A stretch of DNA of 64,000 nt, taken from CAJXVY01 sp031580995. GTDB taxonomy: Bacteria > Actinomycetota > Actinomycetes > Actinomycetales > Microbacteriaceae. Positions 1 through 8,911 of this stretch are shown here, in pieces. The translations under genes were made by a program, and so were the position numbers. The stretch is from assembly GCA_031580995.1 (NCBI GenBank), contig JAVLCC010000002.1, positions 1 through 64,000 on the forward strand, given 5' to 3'. The notes beneath the pieces were generated by a model that was not told the DNA's origin, made no database searches, and was given only the letters and a program-made list of their open reading frames with translations. The stretch's first letter is position 1, and each line of letters opens with the position of its first letter.

Positions 1-1961
1 AGACGTTGATTGTTCATGACATCGTCATATTTCAATATGTTTTTGCGGATCTCTGCGTTTCGGCCTTCGACCTGAGACTGTGCCGATGCGATTGCACGTG
101 AGACAACACCTGACTCAATAGCCTGGTCATCTGGTATTCCGCCCCTGTTCATAATCGAAGCAGCCGCTCCTGAATTGAATAGGCGCATCAAATCATCCGT
201 CAGCGAGAGGTAGAAGCGGGACTCCCCAGGATCACCCTGACGACCCGAACGACCACGAAGCTGGTTATCAATCCTTCGCGATTCGTGTCTCTCTGTTCCC
301 AACACGTAAAGACCGCCAACTTCGCGAACCTTATCTCCCTCAGCGTTTACCTGCTCAGAAACCCTATGGAAAATTGCGTCCCACTCCGCTTCGTATCTCT
401 CGGGGTCTTCATTGGGGTCAAGCCCTTTTGCCTTCGCCTCAGCCACTGCCAAAAACTCTGCGTTTCCACCCAGCATGATGTCAGTTCCACGACCAGCCAT
501 ATTGGTTGCAACGGTGACTGCCCCCAGGCGACCAGCTTGAGCAACAATTTGAGCTTCGGAGGCGTTGTTCTTTGCGTTTAGAACCTCGTGCCTGATTCCC
601 TTTTTTGACAACAGCGAAGAGAGATATTCGCTTTTCTCAACCGATGTGGTTCCAATCAAAACTGGTTGGCCGGCTTTGTTTCTATCAACAATGTCCTCAA
701 CGACCATCTGAAATTTGATTTCTTCGTTTTTATAAATTAAATCCGATTGGTCTTTTCTAACCATTGGTTTATTGGTTGGAATTGGAACGACCCCGAGTTT
801 ATAAGTGGACATAAACTCCGCAGCCTCAGTCTCGGCAGTACCGGTCATACCCGCCAGCTTGTCGTATAAACGGAAGTAGTTCTGCAGGGTAATCGAGGCT
901 AATGTCTGGTTCTCAGCCTTGATGGGAACGCCCTCTTTGGCTTCAATAGCTTGGTGCATCCCCTCGTTATAACGCCTTCCGGGCAGGATTCTTCCGGTGT
1001 GCTCATCAACGATCTGCACTTCGTCGTTCACAACCACGTAGTCTTTATCTTTTTTGAAAAGCACCTGTGCCTTTATTGCGTTATTCAAAAAAGAAATTAG
1101 CGGGGTGTTCTCAGACTGATAGAGATTGTCTATGCCGAGATAATCCTCAACTTTTTCAATACCCGGTTCCAGGATTCCAATTGTTCGCTTTTTCTCGTCA
1201 ACCTCAAAATCCTCATCAACCTGCATCTGCTTCACAAGCTTTGAAAAGACTCCGAACCACCTATTTGCATCTCCTTGAGCTGGGCCAGAAATAATAAGTG
1301 GCGTTCTCGCCTCATCGATCAGGATCGAGTCAACCTCATCAACAATTGCAAAGAAGTGACCTCTTTGGACAAGGCTTGTCTTATCCAAAGCCATGTTGTC
1401 TCTTAGATAATCGAAACCAAATTCGTTATTCGTCCCATAGGTGATATCCGATAGATACTGATCTTTTCTAACCTGCGGATCTTGACCAGAAACCAAACAA
1501 CCAGTTGTCATTCCAAGGGCACGGAACACTCGTCCCATCAAATCCGACTGATATCCAGCCAAAAAGTCATTCACGGTAACGATGTGAACTCCACGTCCGG
1601 CAATAGCGTTCAAATAGGCTGGCAGGGTCGCCACCAGGGTTTTACCCTCACCAGTTTTCATTTCGGAGATATTGCCCATGTGCAAAGCAGCTGCACCCAT
1701 CACCTGAACGTCGTATGGTCTTAGACCGATGGTTCGCTTGCTGGCCTCGCGCACAGCCGCAAAAGCTTCCGGCATCAGGTCATCCAGAGTCTCTCCCTCT
1801 GAATAGCGCTTGCGAAAATTTGCAGTTTCTTGTTGCAGTTCCTCATCATTGAGGTCTTCGAAATAGCTCTCGAGAGCGTTTACGTTTTTTGAAACCGTGC
1901 TGAGCTTTTTGAGAATGCGGCCCTCACCGGCGCGCAGTAGCTTCTCTATGACTGATGCCAA
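1..1961 (-). CDS. secA: Preprotein translocase ATPase SecA (3' end cut by window)
   Basis: SecA is the ATPase motor that drives unfolded preproteins through SecYEG at the membrane. The first 653 residues are present and the C-terminus lies off the left edge. I read the start as TTG at 1961 ([14 protein letters not shown]), because AGGAG lies just upstream and no ATG or GTG gives a matching N-terminus. Visible motifs are the Walker A loop EMKTGEGKT near residue 100, the conserved VNDFLA and the DEAD-type box [15 protein letters not shown] near residue 210, in the order usual for SecA. It is the last gene of a leftward run starting at manB, 37 bases after hpf. The position next to hpf and comF matches secA1 of mycobacteria. 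Identification is secure; the TTG start is an inference. Confidence 0.95.
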   Translation of the reverse strand, partial: MASVIEKLLRAGEGRILKKLSTVSKNVNALESYFEDLNDEELQQETANFRKRYSEGETLDDLMPEAFAAVREASKRTIGLRPYDVQVMGAAALHMGNISEMKTGEGKTLVATLPAYLNAIAGRGVHIVTVNDFLAGYQSDLMGRVFRALGMTTGCLVSGQDPQVRKDQYLSDITYGTNNEFGFDYLRDNMALDKTSLVQRGHFFAIVDEVDSILIDEARTPLIISGPAQGDANRWFGVFSKLVKQMQVDEDFEVDEKKRTIGILEPGIEKVEDYLGIDNLYQSENTPLISFLNNAIKAQVLFKKDKDYVVVNDEVQIVDEHTGRILPGRRYNEGMHQAIEAKEGVPIKAENQTLASITLQNYFRLYDKLAGMTGTAETEAAEFMSTYKLGVVPIPTNKPMVRKDQSDLIYKNEEIKFQMVVEDIVDRNKAGQPVLIGTTSVEKSEYLSSLLSKKGIRHEVLNAKNNASEAQIVAQAGRLGAVTVATNMAGRGTDIMLGGNAEFLAVAEAKAKGLDPNEDPERYEAEWDAIFHRVSEQVNAEGDKVREVGGLYVLGTERHESRRIDNQLRGRSGRQGDPGESRFYLSLTDDLMRLFNSGAAASIMNRGGIPDDQAIESGVVSRAIASAQSQVEGRNAEIRKNILKYDDVMNNQR

Positions 1962-1998
1962 GTTGTTCTCCTGATTTGGTTATTCCAGTCTATTGGTT

Positions 1999-2616
1999 TC
2001 ACTTAAGGCTAATTACCCCGTAGCTCCAACCCTTTCGACGATAGACAACGCTAACTTTATCGGTGTCTGAGTTGTGAAACAGATAAAAATCATGCCCAAC
2101 CAGTTCCATCCGATCAACAGCCTGCTCAGCCGTCATTGGATGAGCCTTGAATTTTTTCTCGCGGATGACAATTGGGCTTTGCTGTTCCTTGATAATCGGA
2201 ATCTCACCAGTTGCAGCCTCTAAAACATCCCGCTCCACAGGAACAACGTCGATATCGGCAAAGTTATTCGCACTCAACTCACTGGCTCCTTTGTTGTGAA
2301 ACCCGGTACCCCTGTGGTCTTTGTGCTTATCCGCATACCTTCTCAGTCTCTCGGTTAGTTTTCCAAAAGCGATATCGAAAGCTGCAAACTTATCCTCAGA
2401 GCGTGCCTCTGCCCTCACCACGTGACCTGGTTCGTAAACGGTCAGCTCCACCTGTTCGCGCTGCCCTTCGTTTCGGTCGTGTTCGTAGCGGGTGATTTTT
2501 ATGTGAAGTTCCTGGGGCTTATGGGCCAGCTGCTCGACTTTTCCCGAACGATCTTCCACATACTCGCGAAACCTGTCAGATATCTCTAAATTTTTAGTGC
2601 TGTATCGCAGTTCCAT
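1999..2616 (-). CDS. hpf: Ribosome hibernation promoting factor, long form
   Basis: Long-form HPF binds the small ribosomal subunit and promotes inactive 100S dimers in starvation or stasis. The protein is 205 residues: an N-terminal S30AE domain (about 1-105, beginning MELRYSTKNLEISDRF), a linker, and the C-terminal dimerisation domain (about 150-205) with MTAEQAVDRMELVGHDFYLF. I set the start at ATG 2616, which has GGAGG five bases upstream. A longer reading frame to 2685 exists, but it would run into the end of comF and has no family support. It lies between comF (38 bases upstream) and secA (37 bases downstream), the usual actinobacterial order. No separate promoter is evident. Confidence 0.95.
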   Translation of the reverse strand: MELRYSTKNLEISDRFREYVEDRSGKVEQLAHKPQELHIKITRYEHDRNEGQREQVELTVYEPGHVVRAEARSEDKFAAFDIAFGKLTERLRRYADKHKDHRGTGFHNKGASELSANNFADIDVVPVERDVLEAATGEIPIIKEQQSPIVIREKKFKAHPMTAEQAVDRMELVGHDFYLFHNSDTDKVSVVYRRKGWSYGVISLK

Positions 2617-2654
2617 GATGCCTCCAGTTATCTGATCAACTAATTCAGTAATTC

Positions 2655-3239
2655 CTAGTTTGCACCCTTTGTGCTCGTGGAGCAAAGCGCTATCACTCCG
2701 GCCACCTCTCCACCGGAAGCCTCGACTGCTCTGATCATCTCTCTAATGGTTGCCCCGGTTGTAACAACATCATCAAACAACACGTATTTTCCAGGTGTTG
2801 GCAATTGAAAAGCATTGTCTTGATTTCTCTGTCTTTGCATAAAATCAAGGTTTTGCTGATCAAGAGTTTGCTTTGTTCTTTTTAGTTTTGTGCTGACACT
2901 AAGCCCCGCCTGTTTGGCAATCTCATAACTTGGATCAAATCCTCTTTTGCGAAATGCCTTTTTTGTTGAAGGAGGAACCAAAACCGGCAGGCTGGAATCG
3001 ATTTCGAAGACACCTCGAAGATATTTAGCCATCACGCGACCATATCCAAATTGGTGTTTGTCTTTGAAGTTGGAAAGCGCTTTAGCCATAACCCCCTCAT
3101 AGGCAAAGCCGGCAAAAAATTCAAAACCATCTCGGGATTGAGTGCTGGTCATTTTTACTGATTGCGCACATTCTCGACAAAGAAATTCATTGAAGCTATC
3201 GCAGCCGACACAAAACACGGGGAAAATTTCAGGGAGCAT
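2655..3239 (-). CDS. ComF family phosphoribosyltransferase-like protein
   Basis: ComF-family proteins pair an N-terminal zinc ribbon with a type I phosphoribosyltransferase fold and are linked to DNA uptake in naturally competent bacteria; the reaction is not established. The 194-residue protein has two cysteine pairs (C10/C13 and C21/C24) for the zinc ribbon and the PRPP loop VLFDDVVTTGATI around residues 153-165, with the expected acidic pair at 156-157. It lies 58 bases downstream of lpqB and upstream of hpf. No other competence gene is visible in the window, so a role in DNA uptake is only family knowledge. The start ATG at 3239 is preceded by GGGGAAC, a plausible but weak ribosome site. 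Confidence 0.88.
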   Translation of the reverse strand: MLPEIFPVFCVGCDSFNEFLCRECAQSVKMTSTQSRDGFEFFAGFAYEGVMAKALSNFKDKHQFGYGRVMAKYLRGVFEIDSSLPVLVPPSTKKAFRKRGFDPSYEIAKQAGLSVSTKLKRTKQTLDQQNLDFMQRQRNQDNAFQLPTPGKYVLFDDVVTTGATIREMIRAVEASGGEVAGVIALCSTSTKGAN

Positions 3240-3297
3240 ATGAACATGTTCCCCAGAAATCTGTTAGCGGTGTCCCGCCGGTCTGAATCTGTGGAAA

Positions 3298-4926
3298 CTA
3301 GCCAGCTGTGTTGATAGACAATCCGTTATTCACCAACACCCGCCATGTATTTCCAAATCTTGACCAAACCTCTCCCAGAGGGCTCAAAACATAAACAGAG
3401 CTTCCAACAGTGGTGAGGCCCTCGATGGTGATTGGAGGTGTGATTGCATCCTCAGTTTCCCCAAGAAGTGAACTAACTGACAACACTGTTGAGTCGCTCA
3501 CTGTTTTCTCGACCAGTGCTAATTCGCTTTCAGCAATCCATGAAACCAGCTGAGGTCGAGCTGACCTGATTGTGACAGGGTCGGTCAGTGCCCTGGGCTT
3601 CCCCTCACTGTCTCTGATTACGCCCCTAATTTGCAATCTCCGAACTTCATCAACTTCAACAATCTCAACCATCCTGGAACCCTCAGGTGACAGTGCGAAA
3701 TCAACTCGAGTGTCGGACTGGGATTCAACCAAGGTTGTCAGTTGTCCTTTTTTATAGACATTTATGCCATTGCTTGCAGAGACCGACCAAAGATAATCAT
3801 CTGCATCAAAGTGCGGGGAAATGATGTCTGGCTGCTCATCAATCAGGACACTCTCATTGGATTCAAGCTCAGCTAGATGCATCCCCTGCTCATTTACCAG
3901 AGCAAGTGTTTGCTCAGATTCTGAAAGAGCAGCCTCTGTTGGATTCAAGCGGAGAACGTGCGTGCTACTTCCAGCGACTGGAATTGCAGTTGAGCCGTTG
4001 ATCCTATAAACACTTGTCTCACTGAGCATAAGGGGCGCCCCCGGAGAATTAGGTAACTGCGTGGGTGAGACCAGCTCAATCTCTTGTGGATTTCTGTCAA
4101 TCAAAATCTCAATTGAACTCACCGTCGATAGTGATGTGAGGGTGTTCTGAATTTGTGCTTTCATAAGCGAACGCATCGAGGAGTCAGCCGTCAATGCCTG
4201 CGATGAGAGATCCACCTCTGCAACGGCGTCATTAATGGGTACCGAGTCAATCGTCAGTGAGGTTTGTTCTGGAATAGCTGTTCTGACAGAATCTTCCATC
4301 CATTCAGAGGGCCCATCCAACAAAGCTCTAACCATTCTTGTTGCACTAGAGCTCCTCACTGGGAACCATCGGACATCGGGAACCAGATACCGATATCCGC
4401 GATCATAAAAATAAATCGAATAGCTTTGAAACACCACAGAGAAAACAGGCGAACTTACGACAGTCAAATCCGGAGCTGAGTCAATGCGCCATTCTCCTTC
4501 CTCTTGAACGAGGTTGAAAAATAAAGTCCGTTGTTCGATTTCTTCCAAAGAACGATATTCGCCCACTTCATCGACAGTGGCAATTGTTCTCACCGTCACC
4601 TGTTGCCGATTATCACTGACCGGTTCATATCGAGGACTTGATGAACGAATCAAAACCTCTTCCTGGGGGTTCCAAGCCGCAGAGAATTCCTCGGTGAGAA
4701 ACTCTCTGGCAATTGCGTAATCGTTTTGAGGCCCAATGTGTGCGTTTATAAAACCTGAAACTATCTCCGTCTGGTCAGCGCTTAACTCTGGTCCCGAAGG
4801 AGTGTAAAAGGCAAAATCCTCACCTCCTCCAACCTCAACCACAGGCCCACTGGAAACAGGACCAGAACTGGGCAACTGTGCGCACCCGGTGAGTAGCACA
4901 ACCATTAGAAGCGATAATTTTTTCAT
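3298..4926 (-). CDS. lpqB: LpqB lipoprotein with GerMN domain
   Basis: LpqB is an actinobacterial lipoprotein that acts with the MtrA/MtrB two-component system and influences cell wall behaviour; in mycobacteria it binds the MtrB extracellular domain. The 542-residue protein starts with a lipoprotein signal peptide with lipobox LTGC (Cys15). A GerMN-type domain lies around residues 190-285 (VRALLDGPSEWM through IEILIDRNP), followed by a beta-propeller-like C-terminal half. Its start overlaps the mtrB stop by four bases (ATGA), so translation is probably coupled. The family and context are decisive; individual domain limits are estimates. Confidence 0.95.
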   Translation of the reverse strand: MKKLSLLMVVLLTGCAQLPSSGPVSSGPVVEVGGGEDFAFYTPSGPELSADQTEIVSGFINAHIGPQNDYAIAREFLTEEFSAAWNPQEEVLIRSSSPRYEPVSDNRQQVTVRTIATVDEVGEYRSLEEIEQRTLFFNLVQEEGEWRIDSAPDLTVVSSPVFSVVFQSYSIYFYDRGYRYLVPDVRWFPVRSSSATRMVRALLDGPSEWMEDSVRTAIPEQTSLTIDSVPINDAVAEVDLSSQALTADSSMRSLMKAQIQNTLTSLSTVSSIEILIDRNPQEIELVSPTQLPNSPGAPLMLSETSVYRINGSTAIPVAGSSTHVLRLNPTEAALSESEQTLALVNEQGMHLAELESNESVLIDEQPDIISPHFDADDYLWSVSASNGINVYKKGQLTTLVESQSDTRVDFALSPEGSRMVEIVEVDEVRRLQIRGVIRDSEGKPRALTDPVTIRSARPQLVSWIAESELALVEKTVSDSTVLSVSSLLGETEDAITPPITIEGLTTVGSSVYVLSPLGEVWSRFGNTWRVLVNNGLSINTAG

Positions 4927-6431
4927 GCCGGCTCCTCGGTGGGCTCCAACGGGAGAGGGGAATCGGTAAGGCGGTATCCAGATTTCACGGGAAGTGTCAA
5001 TCTAAAGGTTGTTCCAACTCCCTTTTCTGACCAAACTTCTAGCCAACCATTATGTAAACGGGCATCCTCCATCGAAATCGCAAGCCCCAAACCTGTTCCA
5101 CCAACGCTTCTCTGCCTAGCTGGATCAGCTCTCCAGAACCGATCAAAAACTTGCTCCAGCTGTTCTTGATCCATTCCGTCTCCTTGATCGGATACGCTTA
5201 CCGCTGATGCGTGGCCATCGCTTGCCACTGCAATCTTGATTGGTTTGCTCTGTCCGTGCTCGGCGGCATTCGCCAGCAAGTTGCGAAGTAACCTTTCGAT
5301 TCTCTTGGGATCGATTTCAACCTCAACAGGACCATTGGGTAGGTCTATCTGCATGTCAACCTGTTTGCTTTGAGCTAAAGGCTCGATTGAGGCGATGGCT
5401 CTTCCCACAACTCCGTTGAGGTCTGCCTTTTCAATATCTGGGGTGACAGATTTGGCGTCGTATCGAGAAATTTCCAACAGGTCTGCAAGTAATTGCTCGA
5501 ATCTGGAGATCTGGTCATGAAGAAGTTCTGCTGACCTCTTTAGCGAAGGGTCCAAATCTTCTCGTCTTGCAAAAATGACCTCTCCAGCAAGCTTGATTGT
5601 GGTCATCGGAGTTCTGAGCTCGTGGCTCACGTCACTCACAAACCTTTGCTGCATTTTCGAAAGCTGATCTAGTTGATCGATTTGCTGTTGCAGATTCCTA
5701 GCCATTCGGTTTAGCGAGCGAGCAAGCGTGCTCACGGCATCCTCACCTTTTTCACTCATCCTTCTGTCAAGATCGCCCTTGGCAAACTCCTCACTCACCT
5801 CGGCCGCCTTTAGAACTGGCTTTACAACCCTTCGGGTTACGAAGTAGGAGACGAAGGCAATAATCACAAGCAGTATTACCCCACCAATAGTCACAACTTG
5901 CTGGACATAATTCAGTGTCAACTGAGATGCCTGCAAATCAAATACCAAATAGAGCTCAAACTGTCCCGCCAGCGGAACATCCACAGGTGCACCAACAATC
6001 AGACCCGGAATAGCGGAATCCTCCTCCACCAGCTCAATTGGTTTATAACTCAACTGATTACCACCATCTCTAACTGCCTCACGCAAGTCATCTGGAATCA
6101 GTTCGAAATCTAAATCAGCACTAACAGGAGATTGCAGAAGTTGTAGCTGAGGTTGACCCGGGGATCTGAGCAGTGCAACTTTTCTGGAGCCAGCCTCCTC
6201 CAAAGTTGGGACCAAAGAATTCAAAAGCGTTTGAAGTGTTGTTTCATCGCTGACCGCAGCTCCCGCAAGAGTTCTATTTACGGTGTTTACTGCAGTTGAG
6301 GTGTCCTCCAGTGCTGTCTCAAGTCGCGACTCGTATAGTCCATCGGCAAGGGTGAAGCTCATCACTCCACCAAGAGAGAAGGTTGCTATAGCACTCAGCA
6401 GGACAGTCATTGCTACCGCCCTTGCCTGCAA
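4923..6431 (-). CDS. mtrB: Sensor histidine kinase MtrB
   Basis: MtrB is the membrane sensor kinase that phosphorylates MtrA and coordinates cell wall metabolism, division and osmotic response in Actinobacteria. The sequence shows a first membrane segment near the N-terminus, an extracellular region, a second membrane segment around residues 175-195, a HAMP domain, the phosphorylated H box SHELRTP (His270), the N box LLRNLLANAAEHG, and the G boxes DQGDGMD and GGTGLGLA. The first canonical start is TTG 6431 and it lacks a good ribosome site. The family-conserved stretch RRSLQ spans this codon, so translation may begin upstream at an ATC or ATT near 6458 preceded by AGGGG. It overlaps lpqB by four bases and follows mtrA by 32 bases with this start. 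Confidence 0.95.
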   Translation of the reverse strand: MQARAVAMTVLLSAIATFSLGGVMSFTLADGLYESRLETALEDTSTAVNTVNRTLAGAAVSDETTLQTLLNSLVPTLEEAGSRKVALLRSPGQPQLQLLQSPVSADLDFELIPDDLREAVRDGGNQLSYKPIELVEEDSAIPGLIVGAPVDVPLAGQFELYLVFDLQASQLTLNYVQQVVTIGGVILLVIIAFVSYFVTRRVVKPVLKAAEVSEEFAKGDLDRRMSEKGEDAVSTLARSLNRMARNLQQQIDQLDQLSKMQQRFVSDVSHELRTPMTTIKLAGEVIFARREDLDPSLKRSAELLHDQISRFEQLLADLLEISRYDAKSVTPDIEKADLNGVVGRAIASIEPLAQSKQVDMQIDLPNGPVEVEIDPKRIERLLRNLLANAAEHGQSKPIKIAVASDGHASAVSVSDQGDGMDQEQLEQVFDRFWRADPARQRSVGGTGLGLAISMEDARLHNGWLEVWSEKGVGTTFRLTLPVKSGYRLTDSPLPLEPTEEPA

Positions 6432-6463
6432 TGAGCGTCTAATAAGCGAAAAAATGATGGCCC

Positions 6464-7138
6464 CTAACCGGATCCCGCTCGGTAGCCGATGCCTCTAACA
6501 GTGGTCACAATTTTTGGATTATCCGGGTCATCCTCGATTTTTGCTCGGAGCCTTTGGACGTGAACATTGACTAAACGAGTGTCCGCCTTATAGTCATATT
6601 CCCAGACCTGATCTAAAAGCATTTCTCTGCTGAAAACTAGATTGGGTTTGCTTGCGAGAGTGTATAGCAACTTGAATTCCAAGGGAGTAAGCGAGATGGA
6701 GGAATCTCCCCGCTTGACCTCGTGCCCCTCAATGTCTAAAACCAAAGGTCCGATGTTGATGACATTGGCGCCACTATCGGTAAGCGGTCGCAGTCTTGCC
6801 TTCACTCTGGCGGTGAGTTCGTTTGGCTGAAACGGCTTGACTATGTAGTCATCGGCCCCTGCTTCCAATCCCTGAACGACATCCTCGGTTTCCCCCCTGG
6901 CGGTGAGCATGATGATGGGCACGCCAGAATCCACTCGGATTTTTTTACAAACGCTCACTCCGTCCTCGCCAGGGAGCATCACATCCAATAGCACCAAATC
7001 GGGTTTTTCTTGATTAAATATTGGCATCGCCTGCGCTCCATCCGCACAGAACACCGACTGATAGCCCGCGTTTTCTAGAACAATGCCAACCATTTCTCGG
7101 AGGGCATTGTCATCATCAATCACCAATATTTTCGTCAC
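6464..7138 (-). CDS. mtrA: DNA-binding response regulator MtrA
   Basis: MtrA is an OmpR/PhoB-family response regulator, essential in mycobacteria, that binds origin and cell wall gene promoters. The 224-residue protein has a receiver domain (acidic pocket DDD at 8-10, phosphoacceptor Asp52 in LLDVMLPGEDG, conserved Lys in KPFQPNEL near 101) and a C-terminal winged helix (about 130-224) with RLRAKIEDDPDNPKI and VRGIGYRAG. The start is GTG 7138, only three bases after the manB stop, so it is probably read through from the manB promoter as well as from any promoter within manB. mtrB follows immediately. Confidence 0.97.
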   Translation of the reverse strand: MTKILVIDDDNALREMVGIVLENAGYQSVFCADGAQAMPIFNQEKPDLVLLDVMLPGEDGVSVCKKIRVDSGVPIIMLTARGETEDVVQGLEAGADDYIVKPFQPNELTARVKARLRPLTDSGANVINIGPLVLDIEGHEVKRGDSSISLTPLEFKLLYTLASKPNLVFSREMLLDQVWEYDYKADTRLVNVHVQRLRAKIEDDPDNPKIVTTVRGIGYRAGSG

Positions 7139-7141
7139 GGT

Positions 7142-8500
7142 CTAATTATTGCCCAAATTACCTTGGATAAGCGACAAAGCTTTATCCCTGACCTGATTCA
7201 TCAGCTCTTCAGTCCGAGCTTCCACATTTAATCTCAACAGTGGCTCGGTGTTGCTCGGGCGCAGATTTAGCCACCACCAGTGCTGTCCTTGATGACTTAG
7301 GGTAACGCCGTCAAACCATTCGACATCCACCTCAGAAAACCCAGCTATCACCCGCTCAGTGGTTTGCTGAACATCGTTGACTTTGCTGTTGATTTCACCA
7401 GAGAGAAAATAGGGATTCAGATCCGCCGCCAGCTCGCTCATGGTTTTTCCAGTTTCTACCAACTCGGCAAGAACATGCATCGCGGCGAGCATGCCATTAT
7501 CCGCACCCCAAAAATCCCTAAAGTAATAATGTGCCGAATGCTCTCCCCCAAAAACTGCTCCGGTTGCACGCATTTCATCTTTAATTAGCGAATGACCAAC
7601 TTTGGTTCGAACGGTTTTTGCCCCGAGCTGTTGAAGATATTCAGCAAAAAATCTGCTGGTTAGCAAGTTATGCAAAACCGTTGGGTTGCCACCGACTCGC
7701 TCGACCTCTCTCTTGGCAACAATGCTGGCAATCGCGGAAGGATTCACTGGCTCAGAATTTTCATCCACTATGAAACACCTGTCTGCATCCCCATCAAAGG
7801 CAATGCCTAAATCCGCTTTTGAAGCCAATACTTGTTGTTGAAGATCAACTAGGTTTTTAGGGTCCAGCGGGTTTGCCTCGTGATTGGGGAAAGAGCCATC
7901 CAACTCAAAAAACATTTCCTCGATATTCAGCCCCCTAAGGGTCGCGGGAACGGTGTGACCGCCCATGCCATTCGCAGCATCCACAACCACTTTCAAAGAG
8001 TTTTTAGGGATACTTACTAGTTTTCTGAGGTAATCCGCGTAATCAGCCAAGCTGTCATATTCCTCTATGTCACTTGGCAGCTCGGGCAGAGGGTTTTCTA
8101 AAAACCGCTCAGCCAAATCTTTTATTCGTGATAGTCCCGTGTCAAAACTTATGCCCTGCGCACCAGCGTCTGAAAACTTAATGCCGTTATAACTTGCAGG
8201 GTTGTGACTGGCTGTAAACATCACCGCCGGAAGATGAAGGCTCCCCGATGCAAAATAGGTTTGATCTGTTGAGCAAAGACCCAAAAGCACTACCTTTTTT
8301 TTATGGGCGTTCACTCCTGCGGCAAACGAGGCCGCAAACTCTGGCGAGGATTCTCGCATGTCGTGACCAATGATGATTTTCTCGCTACTCACAAACTCAG
8401 CGAAAGCACTCCCTAAAGCGGTCATAATTTCTGGATTTAGTTGAGTTCCAACCAGCCCACGCAGGTCATAAGTCTTTATTACTTCGTCTAAGACGCCCAT
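7142..8500 (-). CDS. manB: Phosphomannomutase/phosphoglucomutase
   Basis: This enzyme interconverts hexose 6-phosphates and 1-phosphates, most likely mannose-6-P to mannose-1-P for GDP-mannose and mannosylated envelope glycolipids. The 452-residue protein has the four alpha-D-phosphohexomutase domains: phosphoserine loop TASHNPASYNG (Ser98), metal loop DGDADR, sugar loop GGEHSAH and phosphate loop RPSNTEPLLR. manC at 39952-41049 supplies the next step. AGGGAG stands seven bases before ATG 8500. It heads the run manB-mtrA-mtrB-lpqB and is divergent from the zincin-like gene 42 bases away. Glucose versus mannose preference cannot be read from sequence alone. Confidence 0.92.
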   Translation of the reverse strand: MGVLDEVIKTYDLRGLVGTQLNPEIMTALGSAFAEFVSSEKIIIGHDMRESSPEFAASFAAGVNAHKKKVVLLGLCSTDQTYFASGSLHLPAVMFTASHNPASYNGIKFSDAGAQGISFDTGLSRIKDLAERFLENPLPELPSDIEEYDSLADYADYLRKLVSIPKNSLKVVVDAANGMGGHTVPATLRGLNIEEMFFELDGSFPNHEANPLDPKNLVDLQQQVLASKADLGIAFDGDADRCFIVDENSEPVNPSAIASIVAKREVERVGGNPTVLHNLLTSRFFAEYLQQLGAKTVRTKVGHSLIKDEMRATGAVFGGEHSAHYYFRDFWGADNGMLAAMHVLAELVETGKTMSELAADLNPYFLSGEINSKVNDVQQTTERVIAGFSEVDVEWFDGVTLSHQGQHWWWLNLRPSNTEPLLRLNVEARTEELMNQVRDKALSLIQGNLGNN

Positions 8501-8530
8501 CTATCTCCCTAGAGCTTTGCTGGATAAGAA

Positions 8531-8536
8531 TACAAT
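8531..8536 (+). promoter_or_regulatory. Candidate -10 element, leaderless start of zincin-like gene
   Basis: TACAAT ends six bases before the GTG at 8543, the spacing expected if transcription begins at the start codon. No ribosome binding site fits between them. The -35 side is not recognisable. Confidence 0.55.
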
Positions 8537-8542
8537 GACTGG

Positions 8543-8911
8543 GTGGGTGGCATTGACAGAGACAGGCGAGGTCGCGGAATCAGGGGTTCCTGGAGGGTGA
8601 ATCAGAATCAAAAAGGGGACTACTTCAAAACCATAGTTGATGCCTCGTGTGAGTTTTTAGTGAACAATTGGCCCGAAGAATTGGAAGGTTTGGAATGGGA
8701 AATTAGTGACATGCCCAATCAGCAGTCAAAGCAGCTCTCCCGATACAGAATTTGGCCCAGCGAAAAAACAATAACTTTCTATCGCCTGCCAATAGAGAGA
8801 ATCGACCTCAAATCAACCTCAGACCGACGAACCCACATAGAGCAGGTGGTGTTGCAAGCTGTTGCTGAGTTGATAAACAAAGACCCGTGGGAGCTTTTGG
8901 ATAACGACTAA
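8543..8911 (+). CDS. Zincin-like (DUF1025-type) metallopeptidase-family protein lacking HExxH
   Basis: A small actinobacterial protein conserved beside manB/whiB (Rv3259 position). The 122-residue product begins with the typical basic segment DRDRRGRGIRG and ends with the family helix HIEQVVLQAVAELINKD. Databases group such proteins with minimal zincin-like peptidases, but the metal-binding HExxH is absent here: the helix reads EQVVLQAVAEL. Proteolytic activity is therefore doubtful and the function is unknown. Start GTG 8543 follows a TACAAT box by six bases. Its 3' end overlaps the opposing DUF5719 gene by four bases. Confidence 0.75.
   Translation: MGGIDRDRRGRGIRGSWRVNQNQKGDYFKTIVDASCEFLVNNWPEELEGLEWEISDMPNQQSKQLSRYRIWPSEKTITFYRLPIERIDLKSTSDRRTHIEQVVLQAVAELINKDPWELLDND

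Noticed and set aside
2617..2685. Longer N-terminus for hpf
   Set aside because: It overlaps the comF 3' end, and ATG 2616 has a good GGAGG and the family N-terminus.
3242..3251. GAACATGTTC palindrome before comF, like a LexA box
   Set aside because: Actinobacterial LexA sites have four bases between GAAC and GTTC; here there are two. Not enough to call.
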